Source: Rhodothermus marinus DSM 4252 (GTDB lineage: Bacteria > Bacteroidota > Rhodothermia > Rhodothermales > Rhodothermaceae). From it: a DNA stretch of 64,000 bases. The translations under genes and the position numbers were made by a program. Positions 38,712-48,342 of this stretch are shown piece after piece. Location: positions 3,197,605 to 3,261,604 of the forward strand of contig NC_013501.1 in assembly GCF_000024845.1 (NCBI RefSeq). Reading direction: 5' to 3'. The notes below the pieces were generated by a model, which saw nothing but the letters and a program-made list of their open reading frames with translations, ran no database searches and was not told the DNA's origin. Position 1 is the first letter of the stretch. Each line of letters begins with the position of its first letter.

Positions 38712-39709
38712 GAACTGGCCAGTTCGTTCATGGCCTGGAGCAGTCGTTCCAGCGTGGGGCTCTCGGGTTGCAGGGCGCGGGCGGCTTCGACGGCCTGGCG
38801 GGTCTGTTCGGCATAGCCCTCCTGCAGCAGTCGTCGCGCCAGCTTGAGCAACGCCAGCGCATCGGCATGTCGGGCGACTTCCACTTCGGCCTGCGTCAGC
38901 AGCGGCTCCAGTCGGCGGAGTTGCTCGGCGCGGCTCAGGTGTCGGCGTCCGGCGGCCGTATCGCCCCGGGCCAGCAGGGCCCGCCCCAGGTGGTAATGGG
39001 CGACGGCATGCCAGGGCCGTGCGGCCAGCACGCCTTCCAGCCAGGTGATCGCCTCATCCGAACGTCCCATCCGCACCAGCAACGTGCCCAGCGCCAGCCG
39101 GTAGTCGGGATCGTCGGGCGCCTGTTGCTGCGCCCTCCGGGCGGCGGCCAGCGCCTCCGAAAGCCGTCCCTCCAGCTCGCGCACCTGCCGGAGCCCGTCC
39201 CAGGCTTCGGCCAGCGTGCTGTCGCGCCGCAACGCCTCCTGAAAGCCAAAGGCCGCGCTGTCGAGTCGCCCCAGCTCCCGGTAGACGTGGCCGAGCTGCA
39301 GCCACGCGGCCGCCTGGAGCGTTCCCGTGGCCCGACGCAGCGCCTGGCGGTACTGTCCGAGCGCCTCCTGCAGCCGACCCTGCTGCTGCACCACACGGGC
39401 CAGCAACAGGCGGGCTTCGACGTGGTTCGGTTGCAGCCGCAACGCCTCGCGGAGCGCCGATTCGGCCGCGCGGAGCTGCCCCAGCTCGCGCAGCACGGCG
39501 GCCTTCCACACGTACCCTTCCGGCCGGGCCGGGTCCCGCCGGATCACACTGTCGGCCAGGGCCAGCGCCGTCGCCCGCTCACCGGCCCGATAGGCCCGTT
39601 GGAGTTGCGCCAGAAGCGCCGTCGTGGCCGCATCAGGCGCGGGCGCCGGCTGCTCCGGCCGACAACCGAGCGCCAGCACCAGCAGCAGCGCTATGCCTGC
39701 GCCCCACAA
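38708..39709 (-). CDS. TPR-repeat lipoprotein
   Basis: The frame gives 333 residues from TTG at 39709, with a hydrophobic signal sequence ending in the lipobox LALGC. At least seven TPR-like units of about 34 residues follow (for example WLQLGHVYRELGRLDSAAFG and RLALGTLLVRMGRSDEAI). TPR proteins act as scaffolds; no specific partner is evident. The TTG start lies inside the 3' end of the lacI gene, overlapping by 19 bases, and is chosen because it gives a complete signal sequence and no ATG or GTG is suitably placed. Confidence 0.8.
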   Translation of the reverse strand: MWGAGIALLLVLALGCRPEQPAPAPDAATTALLAQLQRAYRAGERATALALADSVIRRDPARPEGYVWKAAVLRELGQLRAAESALREALRLQPNHVEARLLLARVVQQQGRLQEALGQYRQALRRATGTLQAAAWLQLGHVYRELGRLDSAAFGFQEALRRDSTLAEAWDGLRQVRELEGRLSEALAAARRAQQQAPDDPDYRLALGTLLVRMGRSDEAITWLEGVLAARPWHAVAHYHLGRALLARGDTAAGRRHLSRAEQLRRLEPLLTQAEVEVARHADALALLKLARRLLQEGYAEQTRQAVEAARALQPESPTLERLLQAMNELASS

Positions 39710-40710
39710 CTGCGCCGCACGACAAGCTCGGCCTGCAGGTTGGCATGCACGGCCAGACGTTTGCGGCCTTCGATCTGGTCGATGAGGATGTTGGCGGCCC
39801 ACCGGCCCTTTTCGTAAATCGGCTGATGAACGGTGGTCAGCGGCGGACAGGTGTACTGCGACACGGGGAGATCGTCGAAGCCCACGACGGCCATCTGGTC
39901 GGGCACGCGCACCCCGGCCTCGTAGAGGGCCAGCAACGCACCGATCGCCATCGTGTCGCTGGCGCAGAAGACGGCCGAGAAGTCCGGGCCCCGCTCCAGC
40001 CAGCGCCGCATGATCTCGTAGCCCGAGCGCTGCGAGTAATCGCCGATTTCGATGAGCGTTTCCTGCACCTCGGCACCGGCGTCCTGCAGCGCCTGCAGGT
40101 AGCCCGCCCGGCGATCGCGCGTTTCCTGCAGCTCCGGATGTCCCAGGATGGCCGCCACACGCCGATGCCCCAGACGACACAGGTGCCGGACGGCCCGATA
40201 GGCCCCGCCGAAGTTGTCCACGTCCACCGAGCTGACATCCGGGTAGGCCGGATCGTGCCCGACCAGTACGGCCGGCGTTCCCCGCTCCCGCAACGTGTCG
40301 ATCACGCGCTCGGCCACCTCCGAGGTGAGCAGCACAAAGCCGTCGAAACTGTGCTCGTTCAGCAGCCGATCCTCCAGCTCCTCTTCGGCATCGCCCGAGA
40401 GCATCGAAAGCGACACATAGTAGCCGCGCTGAATGCACTGCTCGAAAATCCCCAGGTGCAGCAGCGTCCAGAAGCCGTTCGCCAGCGCCTCGTTGCCCCG
40501 GCGTGGCGTCAGGATGCAGATCTCGTAGGTGCGGCGGGTGGCCAGACTGCGCGCGACCGAGCTGGGGCGATAGTTGTACTTTTTGATCACCTCCAGCACG
40601 CGCCGCCGCGCCTCCTCGCTCACGTTCGGGTGGTTGTTGAGCACGCGCGAGACGACCGAGCGCGACACGCACGCCAGGCTCGCCACCTGATCGATCGTCA
40701 GCTTCTCCAT
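39691..40710 (-). CDS. LacI-family transcriptional regulator
   Basis: The 339-residue protein has the LacI helix-turn-helix at its N-terminus (TIDQVASLACVSRSVVSRVL), a hinge helix (SSVARSLA) and a periplasmic-binding-like effector domain. It is last-but-one in the minus-strand run GMC oxidoreductase, gluconate-dehydrogenase-3-like, lacI, TPR. It starts 28 bases after the preceding stop. It may regulate this run or the divergent amino-sugar genes; the effector is unknown. Confidence 0.93.
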   Translation of the reverse strand: MEKLTIDQVASLACVSRSVVSRVLNNHPNVSEEARRRVLEVIKKYNYRPSSVARSLATRRTYEICILTPRRGNEALANGFWTLLHLGIFEQCIQRGYYVSLSMLSGDAEEELEDRLLNEHSFDGFVLLTSEVAERVIDTLRERGTPAVLVGHDPAYPDVSSVDVDNFGGAYRAVRHLCRLGHRRVAAILGHPELQETRDRRAGYLQALQDAGAEVQETLIEIGDYSQRSGYEIMRRWLERGPDFSAVFCASDTMAIGALLALYEAGVRVPDQMAVVGFDDLPVSQYTCPPLTTVHQPIYEKGRWAANILIDQIEGRKRLAVHANLQAELVVRRSCGAQA

Positions 40711-40738
40711 GCGCCCCTCCTCCGGACACGGTCCGGGT

Positions 40739-41347
40739 TTATTTCAGGCCCAGATGTTCGAGCACCTCATCCGGGCATCCTTTCCATTCGGCCACGGCCG
40801 TGTTGCCCATGTACTGCAGGTCTTCCATGCCCATCTTGCTCGACCAGAAGCCCGAGGCCACCAGATCCCGAAAGCTGTTGAAAAAGGCCACGCCCGGCGC
40901 CATCTCGGGCGGCGCTACCTCGGGATAGGCGATCAGATCGAGCATTTCCTGCTGCTGGCTCCGGCTGCATTCGACGAACGGTGCCCCGTAGCGCCGCAGG
41001 CACTGGTAGTCGAGCCAGGCCAGCCCGCCCCGGATGGCCGTCTGCCGCCGCTCCAACCCCGGAATGAGCGGATCGCTCATGACGAAGTCGATGAAGGCCG
41101 GCACGCCGGCATCGCTGGCGCTGCCCGAGCGCTCGTCGGCCGGAATGATCCAGTCGGCCAGCACCGTGACGGTCCGGTACTCGTGCTCGGTGAAAAACTG
41201 CGGCCGGTAGTCCGGCCCCGGTTGCGTCTGGCCCCGTCGCTGTTGCGCCTGTCGGACCTCTTCGGGGCGGCACCCGAAGCTGAACGTCGGCGCCGCCGCC
41301 ATCAACGCCAGCAGCTTGAGCGCATCCCGTCGATTCAGTTCGCTCAT
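40739..41347 (-). CDS. Gluconate 2-dehydrogenase subunit 3 family protein
   Basis: The 202-residue protein has a Tat-like N-terminus (NRRDALKLLALMAAAPTF) followed by a possible lipobox Cys (FSFGC). A domain of the gluconate 2-dehydrogenase subunit 3 family (VTVLADWIIPADERSGSASD) follows. Such subunits are exported and partner a GMC-type FAD subunit, helping it cross the membrane. The GMC gene is directly upstream, its stop overlapping this ATG as ATGA. Confidence 0.88.
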   Translation of the reverse strand: MSELNRRDALKLLALMAAAPTFSFGCRPEEVRQAQQRRGQTQPGPDYRPQFFTEHEYRTVTVLADWIIPADERSGSASDAGVPAFIDFVMSDPLIPGLERRQTAIRGGLAWLDYQCLRRYGAPFVECSRSQQQEMLDLIAYPEVAPPEMAPGVAFFNSFRDLVASGFWSSKMGMEDLQYMGNTAVAEWKGCPDEVLEHLGLK

Positions 41348-43086
41348 AGGTTGCCCTGTTTGCGCTGTTCGACAATGTATTCCGCCGTGCGCCAGGCCAG
41401 CGCCAGAATCGTCCAGGTCGGGTTCTTGTGTGGCATCGACACGAACGGCCCGGCATCGACCACGAACAGGTTCGGCACGTCGTGCGCCTGACAGAACGGG
41501 TTCAGCACCGAGGTCTTCGGATCGCGCCCCATGCGCGTGGTGCCCGCCTCGTGGATGATCTCGCCCGGCTTCGTAATGCCGTAGCCCCGCTCCGGCCCCG
41601 GCATCTCGTCGAGCGGCTCGCCGCCCATCGCCCGGATGATCTCCCGCGCCGTCTCCTGCATGTGCCGCGCCTGGCGGATCTCTTCGTCGCTCCACTTCAC
41701 GTGGAAGCGCAGCACCGGAATGCCGTAGCGGTCCACTACGTTCGGATCGACCGTGCAGTAGTTCTCGTAGCGGGCGATCATCTCGCCGCGCCCCGAAAAG
41801 CCCACGATCGCGCCGTAGAGCTGGCGGTAGTCTTCTTTGAGCTGCAGGCCATACCCCCCGCCGCCTTTCGGACGGGGTCGGCCGTCCGGACCGGGCAGCC
41901 GTCCGTTGAGCCGGTGGATACCCGCCCCGAAGCCGTAGCCCGGCATGCGGCGCCCACCCCACACCTCCAGATGATACCCGCGCGGAAAGTCCAGCTTCTG
42001 GTTGTAGGCCCACCAGGGGATGTAGATGTGCATGCCACCCACGCCGTCCTCGTTGTGCGGCAGGTTCTTGACCAGCGCCGGGATGAAGCCCGCCACGCTC
42101 GTGCCCGTCGAGTCCATCAGGTAACGGCCCACCAGCCCGCTCGAGTTGGCCAGACCGTTTTCGTAGCGCGGGCCGCGTGAGTTAAGAAGCAGCCGCGCCG
42201 TCTCGCAGGCGCTGGCCCCCAGCACCACGATCCGCGCCCGCACCTGCCGCTCCTGCATCGTCTCCTTGTCGATGTAGGAAACGCCCCGCGCCCGCAGGTT
42301 CTCGTCCACCAGAATCTCCCGCGCCATGGCGTTCGGGATGATCGTCAGTCGGCCCGTCTCCAGCGCGGGCGGAATCAGCACGTAGCTCGAGGCGAAGTTG
42401 GCCCGCACCGTGCAGCCCCGGTTGCACTGGGAGCAGTAGTGACAGGCCGGGCGGCCGTTGAGCGGTCGCGTCAGGATCGACAGCCGCGAGGCCAGCACCG
42501 GAATGCCCAGCTTTTCGCACGCCTTCGCCACCAGCAGCTCGTAGCAGCGCGGCTTCGGCGGCGGCAGAAAGATACCGTCCGGCTCGTTGTAGAAGTTATC
42601 CTTCGAGCCGAACACGCCGATCAGGCGATCGACTTTGTCGTAGTAGGGCGCCAGGTCTTCGTAGCCGATCGGCCAGTCGTCGCCGTAGCCGTCCCGGCTT
42701 TTGCCCTTGAAGTCGTCGGGCCCGAAGCGCAGCGAGATGCGTCCCCAGTGGTTGGTGCGCCCGCCCAGCATCCGCGCCCGGAACCACATCCAGTCGGTCC
42801 CTTCGTCCTTCAGGTAGGGCTCGCCGGGAATCTCCCAGCCGCCGTAGCAGGCATCGAACTCGCCGAAAGGACGCTCCACGGTGGAAGCACCGCGCCGGGG
42901 CGACTCGTAGTTCCAAGAAAACATGGCGCCGTCGCGGGTCACATCCCACATCGGCCCCGCTTCGAGCATCACCACGTTGGCCCCGGCCTGGGTCAGTACG
43001 TAGGCGGCCATGCCGCCCCCGGCCCCGGAACCGATAATGCACACGTCGTACTCCGGGGCCCGTTCAAGCACCTGAGGCATCGGCAA
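41344..43086 (-). CDS. GMC-family FAD oxidoreductase
   Basis: The 580-residue flavoprotein has an N-terminal FAD-binding motif VCIIGSGAGGGMAAYVL and the GMC C-terminal domain. The likely active-site region near the end is GTTRMGRDPKTSVLNPFCQA. An internal Cys cluster CHYCSQCNRGC (about residues 215-225) is typical of membrane-bound dehydrogenases of this group. It probably oxidises a sugar or sugar alcohol in the periplasm together with the subunit-3-like protein encoded next. It has no own signal peptide, so it may be exported as a complex by hitchhiking. Confidence 0.9.
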   Translation of the reverse strand: MPMPQVLERAPEYDVCIIGSGAGGGMAAYVLTQAGANVVMLEAGPMWDVTRDGAMFSWNYESPRRGASTVERPFGEFDACYGGWEIPGEPYLKDEGTDWMWFRARMLGGRTNHWGRISLRFGPDDFKGKSRDGYGDDWPIGYEDLAPYYDKVDRLIGVFGSKDNFYNEPDGIFLPPPKPRCYELLVAKACEKLGIPVLASRLSILTRPLNGRPACHYCSQCNRGCTVRANFASSYVLIPPALETGRLTIIPNAMAREILVDENLRARGVSYIDKETMQERQVRARIVVLGASACETARLLLNSRGPRYENGLANSSGLVGRYLMDSTGTSVAGFIPALVKNLPHNEDGVGGMHIYIPWWAYNQKLDFPRGYHLEVWGGRRMPGYGFGAGIHRLNGRLPGPDGRPRPKGGGGYGLQLKEDYRQLYGAIVGFSGRGEMIARYENYCTVDPNVVDRYGIPVLRFHVKWSDEEIRQARHMQETAREIIRAMGGEPLDEMPGPERGYGITKPGEIIHEAGTTRMGRDPKTSVLNPFCQAHDVPNLFVVDAGPFVSMPHKNPTWTILALAWRTAEYIVEQRKQGNL

Positions 43087-43105
43087 ACTCCGGCTGCTTC
43101 GACAA

Positions 43106-43121
43106 ACGGTTAACGTACCGT
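43106..43121. promoter_or_regulatory. Candidate operator dyad between the GMC and nagB-like genes
   Basis: ACGGT and ACCGT form an inverted repeat around a 6-base centre in the 180-base divergent gap 43087-43266. A LacI-family gene lies in the adjacent GMC run, and such dyads are typical LacI sites. This is a single weak site and only a suggestion. Confidence 0.25.
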
Positions 43122-43266
43122 GAAGTATAGGCGAGAGCGGTTACAGACTCAAGTCCGGGCGCCGTCTCCCTGCATTTTGGAACCGGTCCCGAAATGCCAA
43201 ACCCCTTGCGTACGGTGGCTTTAGCACCGGATCATTGGAAGGGCAACCAACCGAAGCAGAGCAACC

Positions 43267-45195
43267 ATGTCGGTAGACGCCACAATGCAATCATCCATCC
43301 CTGCCGTAAGTCCGACCACCGAGGGAACGCAGCGCGAGCGGGTGCCGGTGCGGATCTTCGACAATCCGGCGCAGCTCGCCCGCGAGGTGGCCCGGCGCAT
43401 TGCCGAGCTGATCCGGGAGCGACAGGCCGAAGGCCGCACGGTGGTGCTGGGCCTGCCCACGGGCTCCACGCCCATCGGCGTCTATCAGGAGCTGATCCGC
43501 ATGCACCGGGAAGAGGGGCTCGACTTTTCCAACGTGATCACCTTCAACCTGGACGAATACTACCCTATGCAGCCGGATAGCCTTCAGAGCTATCACCGGT
43601 TCATGCGGGAAAACCTTTTCGACCACATCAACATTCCGCCCGAAAACATCCACATCCCCCGCGGCGACATCCCGCCCGAAGAAGTCGAGGCGCATTGTCA
43701 GGCCTACGAGGAGGAGATCCGGAAGGCCGGCGGACTGGATCTGGTGCTGCTGGGCATCGGACGCAGCGGCCACATCGGCTTCAACGAGCCGGGCTCGGGG
43801 CCCGAAACGCGCACGCGGCTGGTGGTGCTCGACGAAATCACCCGCAAGGACGCCGCCAGCGACTTCTTCGGTGAAGAGAACGTGCCGCGTCATGCCATCA
43901 CGATGGGCATCGGGACGATCCTCGAAGCCCTCGAGATCATCCTGATGGCCACCGGCGAGCACAAGGCGCCCATCGTACGCCGGGCCGTCGAGGAGCCCCC
44001 CGATCGCCAGGTGCCGGCCAGCTTCCTGCAGACGCACCCGAACGCCACCTTCTACCTGGACCGCGCGGCCGCCAGCGAACTGACCCGTGAAAAGACCCCC
44101 TGGCTCGTGCGCGAGGTGGTCTGGGACAAACCGATGGCCAAGCGGGCCATCATCTGGCTTTCGGAAAAACTCGGCAAGGCGATCCTCAAGCTCGAAGCGG
44201 CCGACTTTTACCGGAACCACCTGCACAGCCTTGTGCACGCCTACCCCGATGTCGATGCGCTCTGCCTGGAGATCTTCGAAGATCTGCGCCAGCGCATCGT
44301 CTATTCCCACCAGCTCTTCAAACACCAGCGCGTGATCGTCTTCAGTCCGCACCCGGACGACGACGTGATCTCGATGGGCGGCATGCTCGACAAGCTGGTG
44401 GCCAACCAGAACGAAGTGATCGTCGCCTACATGACGAACGGCTCGGTGGCCGTCTTCGATGCCGACGTGCGGCGCTACCTGCGCTTCGTCGAGCTGAGCC
44501 ACGATATTCTGGGACTGGAAGGCGAAGCGCTCGAACGCTTCCGGGCACGCCAGCAGGAAATCCTGGACTTCTTCGCCCGCAAGAAGCCGGGCGAGGTGGA
44601 TCTGGAGGTGATCCAGAAGCTCAAGGCGCACATTCGCTATGCCGAAGCGGTGGCCGGCATCGAAGTGGTGGGCCTGACGGCCGAGCACGCCCGTTTTCTG
44701 GACATGCCCTTCTACAAGACGGGCACCGTCCGTAAAGACCCCATCGGGGAGGCCGACATCCGCATCGTGCTCGACCTGCTCGAAGAAATCCACCCGCATC
44801 ATATTTTCGTGGCGGGCGATCTGTCGGACCCGCACGGCACACACCGCATGTGCTACACGGCCATCCAGCAGGCCCTTCAGCGCTACCACCGGGCGCACCC
44901 GCGCGAGGAGTGGCCGCTGGTCTGGCTCTACCGGGGTGCCTGGCAGGAGTGGGAGGTGCACCAGGCCGACGTCTTTCTGCCCATGTCGAAGGCGGACCTC
45001 GACCGGAAGATCGAGGCCATCTTCAAGCACGAGAGCCAGAAAGACCGGGCCATGTTTCCGGGTGCCTACGACGACCGGGAGTTCTGGCAGCGCGCCCGCG
45101 ACCGCAACCGGGGTACGGCCGAAACGCTCAACCGCCTCGGCCTGCCCGAATTCTACGCCGCCGAAGCTTTCGTCACCTGCTATGAGATGCCCTGA
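43267..45195 (+). CDS. NagB-like glucosamine-6-phosphate deaminase fused to a PIG-L/LmbE deacetylase domain
   Basis: The 642-residue protein joins a NagB-type sugar-phosphate isomerase domain (about residues 25-290) to a PIG-L deacetylase domain (about 350-630). The NagB half has LGLPTGSTPIGVYQEL and NLDEYYPM. Its active-site loop reads GIGRSGHIGFNEPGS, keeping His169 and Glu174 but with Ser167 in place of the Asp of classical NagB. The PIG-L half has the zinc motif HPDDD (362-366) and SDPHGTHR. It may deacetylate and deaminate GlcNAc-6-phosphate or a related sugar (inference). It opens a plus-strand run. Confidence 0.9.
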   Translation: MSVDATMQSSIPAVSPTTEGTQRERVPVRIFDNPAQLAREVARRIAELIRERQAEGRTVVLGLPTGSTPIGVYQELIRMHREEGLDFSNVITFNLDEYYPMQPDSLQSYHRFMRENLFDHINIPPENIHIPRGDIPPEEVEAHCQAYEEEIRKAGGLDLVLLGIGRSGHIGFNEPGSGPETRTRLVVLDEITRKDAASDFFGEENVPRHAITMGIGTILEALEIILMATGEHKAPIVRRAVEEPPDRQVPASFLQTHPNATFYLDRAAASELTREKTPWLVREVVWDKPMAKRAIIWLSEKLGKAILKLEAADFYRNHLHSLVHAYPDVDALCLEIFEDLRQRIVYSHQLFKHQRVIVFSPHPDDDVISMGGMLDKLVANQNEVIVAYMTNGSVAVFDADVRRYLRFVELSHDILGLEGEALERFRARQQEILDFFARKKPGEVDLEVIQKLKAHIRYAEAVAGIEVVGLTAEHARFLDMPFYKTGTVRKDPIGEADIRIVLDLLEEIHPHHIFVAGDLSDPHGTHRMCYTAIQQALQRYHRAHPREEWPLVWLYRGAWQEWEVHQADVFLPMSKADLDRKIEAIFKHESQKDRAMFPGAYDDREFWQRARDRNRGTAETLNRLGLPEFYAAEAFVTCYEMP

Positions 45196-46321
45196 GTTCT
45201 GGAGTCGGACCGGCTGCCTGATCGCGGGTCTCGGCTTCCTCCGGCTGCTTCTGGACGCTACGCTGGCGGTCGGGCAGCCGGTCATGGCTCCGGATTCGCT
45301 GCTGCCGTTCGCGCCACGCACCTACGTCTGCTACCGCACCGACCGGCCGCTCCACATCGACGGCCGCCTCGACGAGCCCGCCTGGCAGGCCGCCCCGTGG
45401 AGCGCGCCGTTTGTGGACATCGAAGGGCCACGCCGCCCGCCGCCACCCTACCGTACCCGTGTCAAACTGCTCTGGGACGACACGTACCTCTACATTGGCG
45501 CCGCGCTGGAAGAACCCCACCTGTGGGCCACGCTGACCCGGCGCGACACGGTCATCTTCTACGACAACGACTTCGAGGTTTTCATCGACCCCGACGGCGA
45601 CACCCACGCCTACTACGAACTGGAAATCAACGCGCTGGGGACCGTCTGGGACCTGCTGCTGCTCAAACCCTACCGCGACGGCGGCCCGGCCCTCGACGCC
45701 TGGGACATCCGGGAGCTGCAGGCGGCCGTGGCGCTCGACGGCACGCTGAACGATCCGTCCGATACCGACCGAGGCTGGACCGTCGAACTGGCCCTGCCCT
45801 GGGAGGTGCTCGAAGAAGCAGCCCCCGAAGGGCGCCCGCCCCGCCCCGGGGAGCAGTGGCGCATGAACTTCTCGCGCGTGCAGTGGCCGCTGGAGGTGGT
45901 CGACGGCCGCTACCGCAAACGTCGGGATCCGGCAACCGGACGCCCCCTTCCCGAATCGAACTGGGTCTGGTCGCCGCAGGGCGTGGTCAACATGCACCTG
46001 CCCGAACGCTGGGGCTACGTGCAGTTTTCGGCGCTGGTGGCCGGCACCGGGACCGAACCGTTCCTTCCACACTCGGACGAGCCGGTGCGCTGGCTGCTCC
46101 GCCAGCTCTACTACCGCCAGCTGCTGTTTCGGGAGCGGCACGGCCGCTACGCCCGCACGCTCGACGAACTGGAAGTCCCGGCCGACCGGCGCACGCGCTA
46201 CCGCCTGACGCTCCAGACCACTGAAAGCCTCTACGAAATCACGGCCGCGCTGCCCGACGGTGCGCGCCTGCACATCCGGGAAGACGGACGGATCTGGAAA
46301 ACCCGACCCGACGCACCATGA
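45182..46321 (+). CDS. Secreted CBM9-like carbohydrate-binding protein
   Basis: The 379-residue protein starts at ATG 45182, inside the end of the previous gene (14-base overlap), and has a hydrophobic N-terminus that looks like a signal sequence. Residues about 45-280 resemble a CBM9/DOMON-like carbohydrate-binding fold: LHIDGRLDEPAWQAAPWS, then VKLLWDDTYLYIGAALEEP, then FEVFIDPDGDTHAYYELEIN. No catalytic domain is recognised in the C-terminal 100 residues. It probably binds a sugar polymer outside the cell. It overlaps the next gene by four bases (ATGA). Confidence 0.82.
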   Translation: MRCPEFWSRTGCLIAGLGFLRLLLDATLAVGQPVMAPDSLLPFAPRTYVCYRTDRPLHIDGRLDEPAWQAAPWSAPFVDIEGPRRPPPPYRTRVKLLWDDTYLYIGAALEEPHLWATLTRRDTVIFYDNDFEVFIDPDGDTHAYYELEINALGTVWDLLLLKPYRDGGPALDAWDIRELQAAVALDGTLNDPSDTDRGWTVELALPWEVLEEAAPEGRPPRPGEQWRMNFSRVQWPLEVVDGRYRKRRDPATGRPLPESNWVWSPQGVVNMHLPERWGYVQFSALVAGTGTEPFLPHSDEPVRWLLRQLYYRQLLFRERHGRYARTLDELEVPADRRTRYRLTLQTTESLYEITAALPDGARLHIREDGRIWKTRPDAP

Positions 46322-47391
46322 CTCGCAGAGAGTTGCTGCAATGCCTCGGCGCAGGCCTTGCCGCGCTGGCCCTCGGCTGTCGCCCTGAATCCGCCACGCC
46401 TCGTCGCAAGCACTGGGCCTGGATGGGCGCCAGCGTGGGCAGCGACGACGATGCCCGCCGCACCTTTGCCCGCCTGAAAAGCAGCGGAATCGATGCGCTC
46501 CTGCTCCACGAAAACCGCGAAGAAGGACCGGCCTTCTACGAGCGTCTGATTCCGCTTGCGCAGGCCGAAGGGATCGAGCTACATGCCTGGATCCCCACCA
46601 TGATGCGGGCCGAGCTGCTCGAGACGCATCCCGACTGGTACGCGGTCAACCGCGAGGGCGTCTCGACGGCCGAAAAGCCCCCCTACGTGGACTACTACCG
46701 CTTCCTTTCACCCTGCGTGCCCGGCGTGCGGTCCTACCTGGCCGACTACTACGACCGCATGGCGCAGATCGAAGGGCTGGCCGGCCTGCACCTCGACTAC
46801 ATCCGCTTTCCCGATGTGATTCTTCCCATCACCCTTCAACCAAAGTACGGGCTCGTGCAGGACCGCGAGTATCCGCCCTTCGACTACGGCTACCATCCCG
46901 AATGCCGGGCACAGTTCAAAGCGCAGACCGGTATCGACCCGCTCGAACTGGAGGATCCGTCGGCCAACGAGGCCTGGCGCCAGTTTCGCTACGATCAGAT
47001 CACGGCCGTGGTGCGCCAGATTGCCGAGCGCGTGCATGCGCGGGGCAAACCGCTGACGGCCGCCGTCTTTCCCACGCCGGAGATTGCCCGCACGCTGGTA
47101 CGCCAGGACTGGCCCCGCTGGCCGCTCGATGCCGTCATGCCCATGATCTACCACAACTTCTATGATAAGCCGGTGGCCTGGATCGAGACCGCCACGCGGG
47201 AAGGTGTCGAAGCACTCGGCGGCCGCATCCCGCTCTACAGTGGACTGTTCATCCCGGCACTCACCCCCGAGGAGCTGGCGCAGGCCATCGACTACGCGCT
47301 GGCGGGAGGTGCTTCGGGCGTCTCGCTCTTCAACGTGGAATCGCTGACCGACGCGCACTGGCAGATGCTGAAGACCCGCCTGGCCTCCTGA
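46318..47391 (+). CDS. Glycosyl hydrolase-like 10 family lipoprotein
   Basis: The 357-residue protein has a signal sequence with lipobox (LAALALGC). A TIM-barrel domain of the GHL10/DUF187 type follows, with LHAWIPTMMR, LHLDYIRFP (a probable catalytic or metal Asp) and LDAVMPMIYHNF. Relatives act on polysaccharides or peptidoglycan-like glycans, but the substrate is not established. It is coupled to the CBM9-like gene upstream and converges on the kinase gene downstream with a six-base gap. Confidence 0.82.
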   Translation: MTRRELLQCLGAGLAALALGCRPESATPRRKHWAWMGASVGSDDDARRTFARLKSSGIDALLLHENREEGPAFYERLIPLAQAEGIELHAWIPTMMRAELLETHPDWYAVNREGVSTAEKPPYVDYYRFLSPCVPGVRSYLADYYDRMAQIEGLAGLHLDYIRFPDVILPITLQPKYGLVQDREYPPFDYGYHPECRAQFKAQTGIDPLELEDPSANEAWRQFRYDQITAVVRQIAERVHARGKPLTAAVFPTPEIARTLVRQDWPRWPLDAVMPMIYHNFYDKPVAWIETATREGVEALGGRIPLYSGLFIPALTPEELAQAIDYALAGGASGVSLFNVESLTDAHWQMLKTRLAS

Positions 47392-47397
47392 GTGCGT

Positions 47398-48342
47398 CTA
47401 TTCCGATCCGACGCCGGTCGCCAGCAGGCGCCGGGCCAGCTGCAGCGCACCCTCAACCGGCCGCCGCCGCTGCACCTCGACGGACCAGTCCGGCCAGCGC
47501 CGGGCAAGCTGTTCGCGCAACCGGGCCACATAGAACGGCTCGTTCATCAGTCCGCCGGCCAGCGCCATCCGGGGCGCCACGTCGTCGCCAAGTCGTTGCA
47601 GGAGCCAGCCGACCTGCTCCACCAGTCGGGCTACCTGATCGTCCACGATGCGCCGCGCCACCGGATCGCCTTCGCGAGCGGCCTCCAGCACGACCGGTGC
47701 GAATTGCTGCAGCGGCCAGCGCTCCTGATAGACCCGGTGGATGATGGCATCACGTTCGCTGAGATGAAAGCGCTCGGCCAGCAGCGCCTGCAGGCGCGTG
47801 GAAGGCCCGCCGTCGATGGCATGCGTCACGGCCTGCAGCCCGGCGCGCGCGATGGCAAAGCCGCTCCCTTCGTCGCCCAGCAGATAGCCCCAGCCACCGG
47901 CCACTTCGATCCGCCCCTGCAGCGTACGGGCCAGAATGACCGATCCCGTGCCCGCCACCACGACCACGCCGCTATCTCCTTCAAAAGCTGCTTCCAGTGC
48001 GATTTCGGCGTCGTGCACCACCCGCACCTGCACGGTGCGTCCCCCGTCGCCGAGCACCTGCTGGAGTCGCCGGGCCAGCAGCTCCTGGTCTTTCAGGCGA
48101 CCGCATCCGGCAATGCCCGCACATACGGAAAGCACCGACACCTCGGGGAAATGGCGCAGCGCCTGTTCGATCAGCTCCTGCAGAACGGCCACGGTCTGCT
48201 CGAAACCGACCCGCTGCAGGTTGGCGCCCGGCCCGACAAGCCGAACGGGCGCGCTCCGGGCGTTCGGCGTAACGGCCAGCAGCTCGGTCGACGAGCCGCC
48301 CACGTCCAGACCGACGAGCAGCGATTGCGCGGAATGTTCCAT
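47398..48342 (-). CDS. N-acetylglucosamine kinase-like BadF/BadG ATPase
   Basis: The 314-residue ASKHA-fold kinase has the phosphate-1 loop VGLDVGGSSTELLAV, the phosphate-2 loop VVVVAGTGSVILAR and the adenosine motif MALAGGLMNEPF, plus GDEGSGFAI, seen in GlcNAc kinases of the BadF family. It probably phosphorylates GlcNAc taken up from chitin-like glycans, feeding the NagB-like fusion nearby. It is on the opposite strand to its metabolic neighbours. Confidence 0.85.
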   Translation of the reverse strand: MEHSAQSLLVGLDVGGSSTELLAVTPNARSAPVRLVGPGANLQRVGFEQTVAVLQELIEQALRHFPEVSVLSVCAGIAGCGRLKDQELLARRLQQVLGDGGRTVQVRVVHDAEIALEAAFEGDSGVVVVAGTGSVILARTLQGRIEVAGGWGYLLGDEGSGFAIARAGLQAVTHAIDGGPSTRLQALLAERFHLSERDAIIHRVYQERWPLQQFAPVVLEAAREGDPVARRIVDDQVARLVEQVGWLLQRLGDDVAPRMALAGGLMNEPFYVARLREQLARRWPDWSVEVQRRRPVEGALQLARRLLATGVGSE

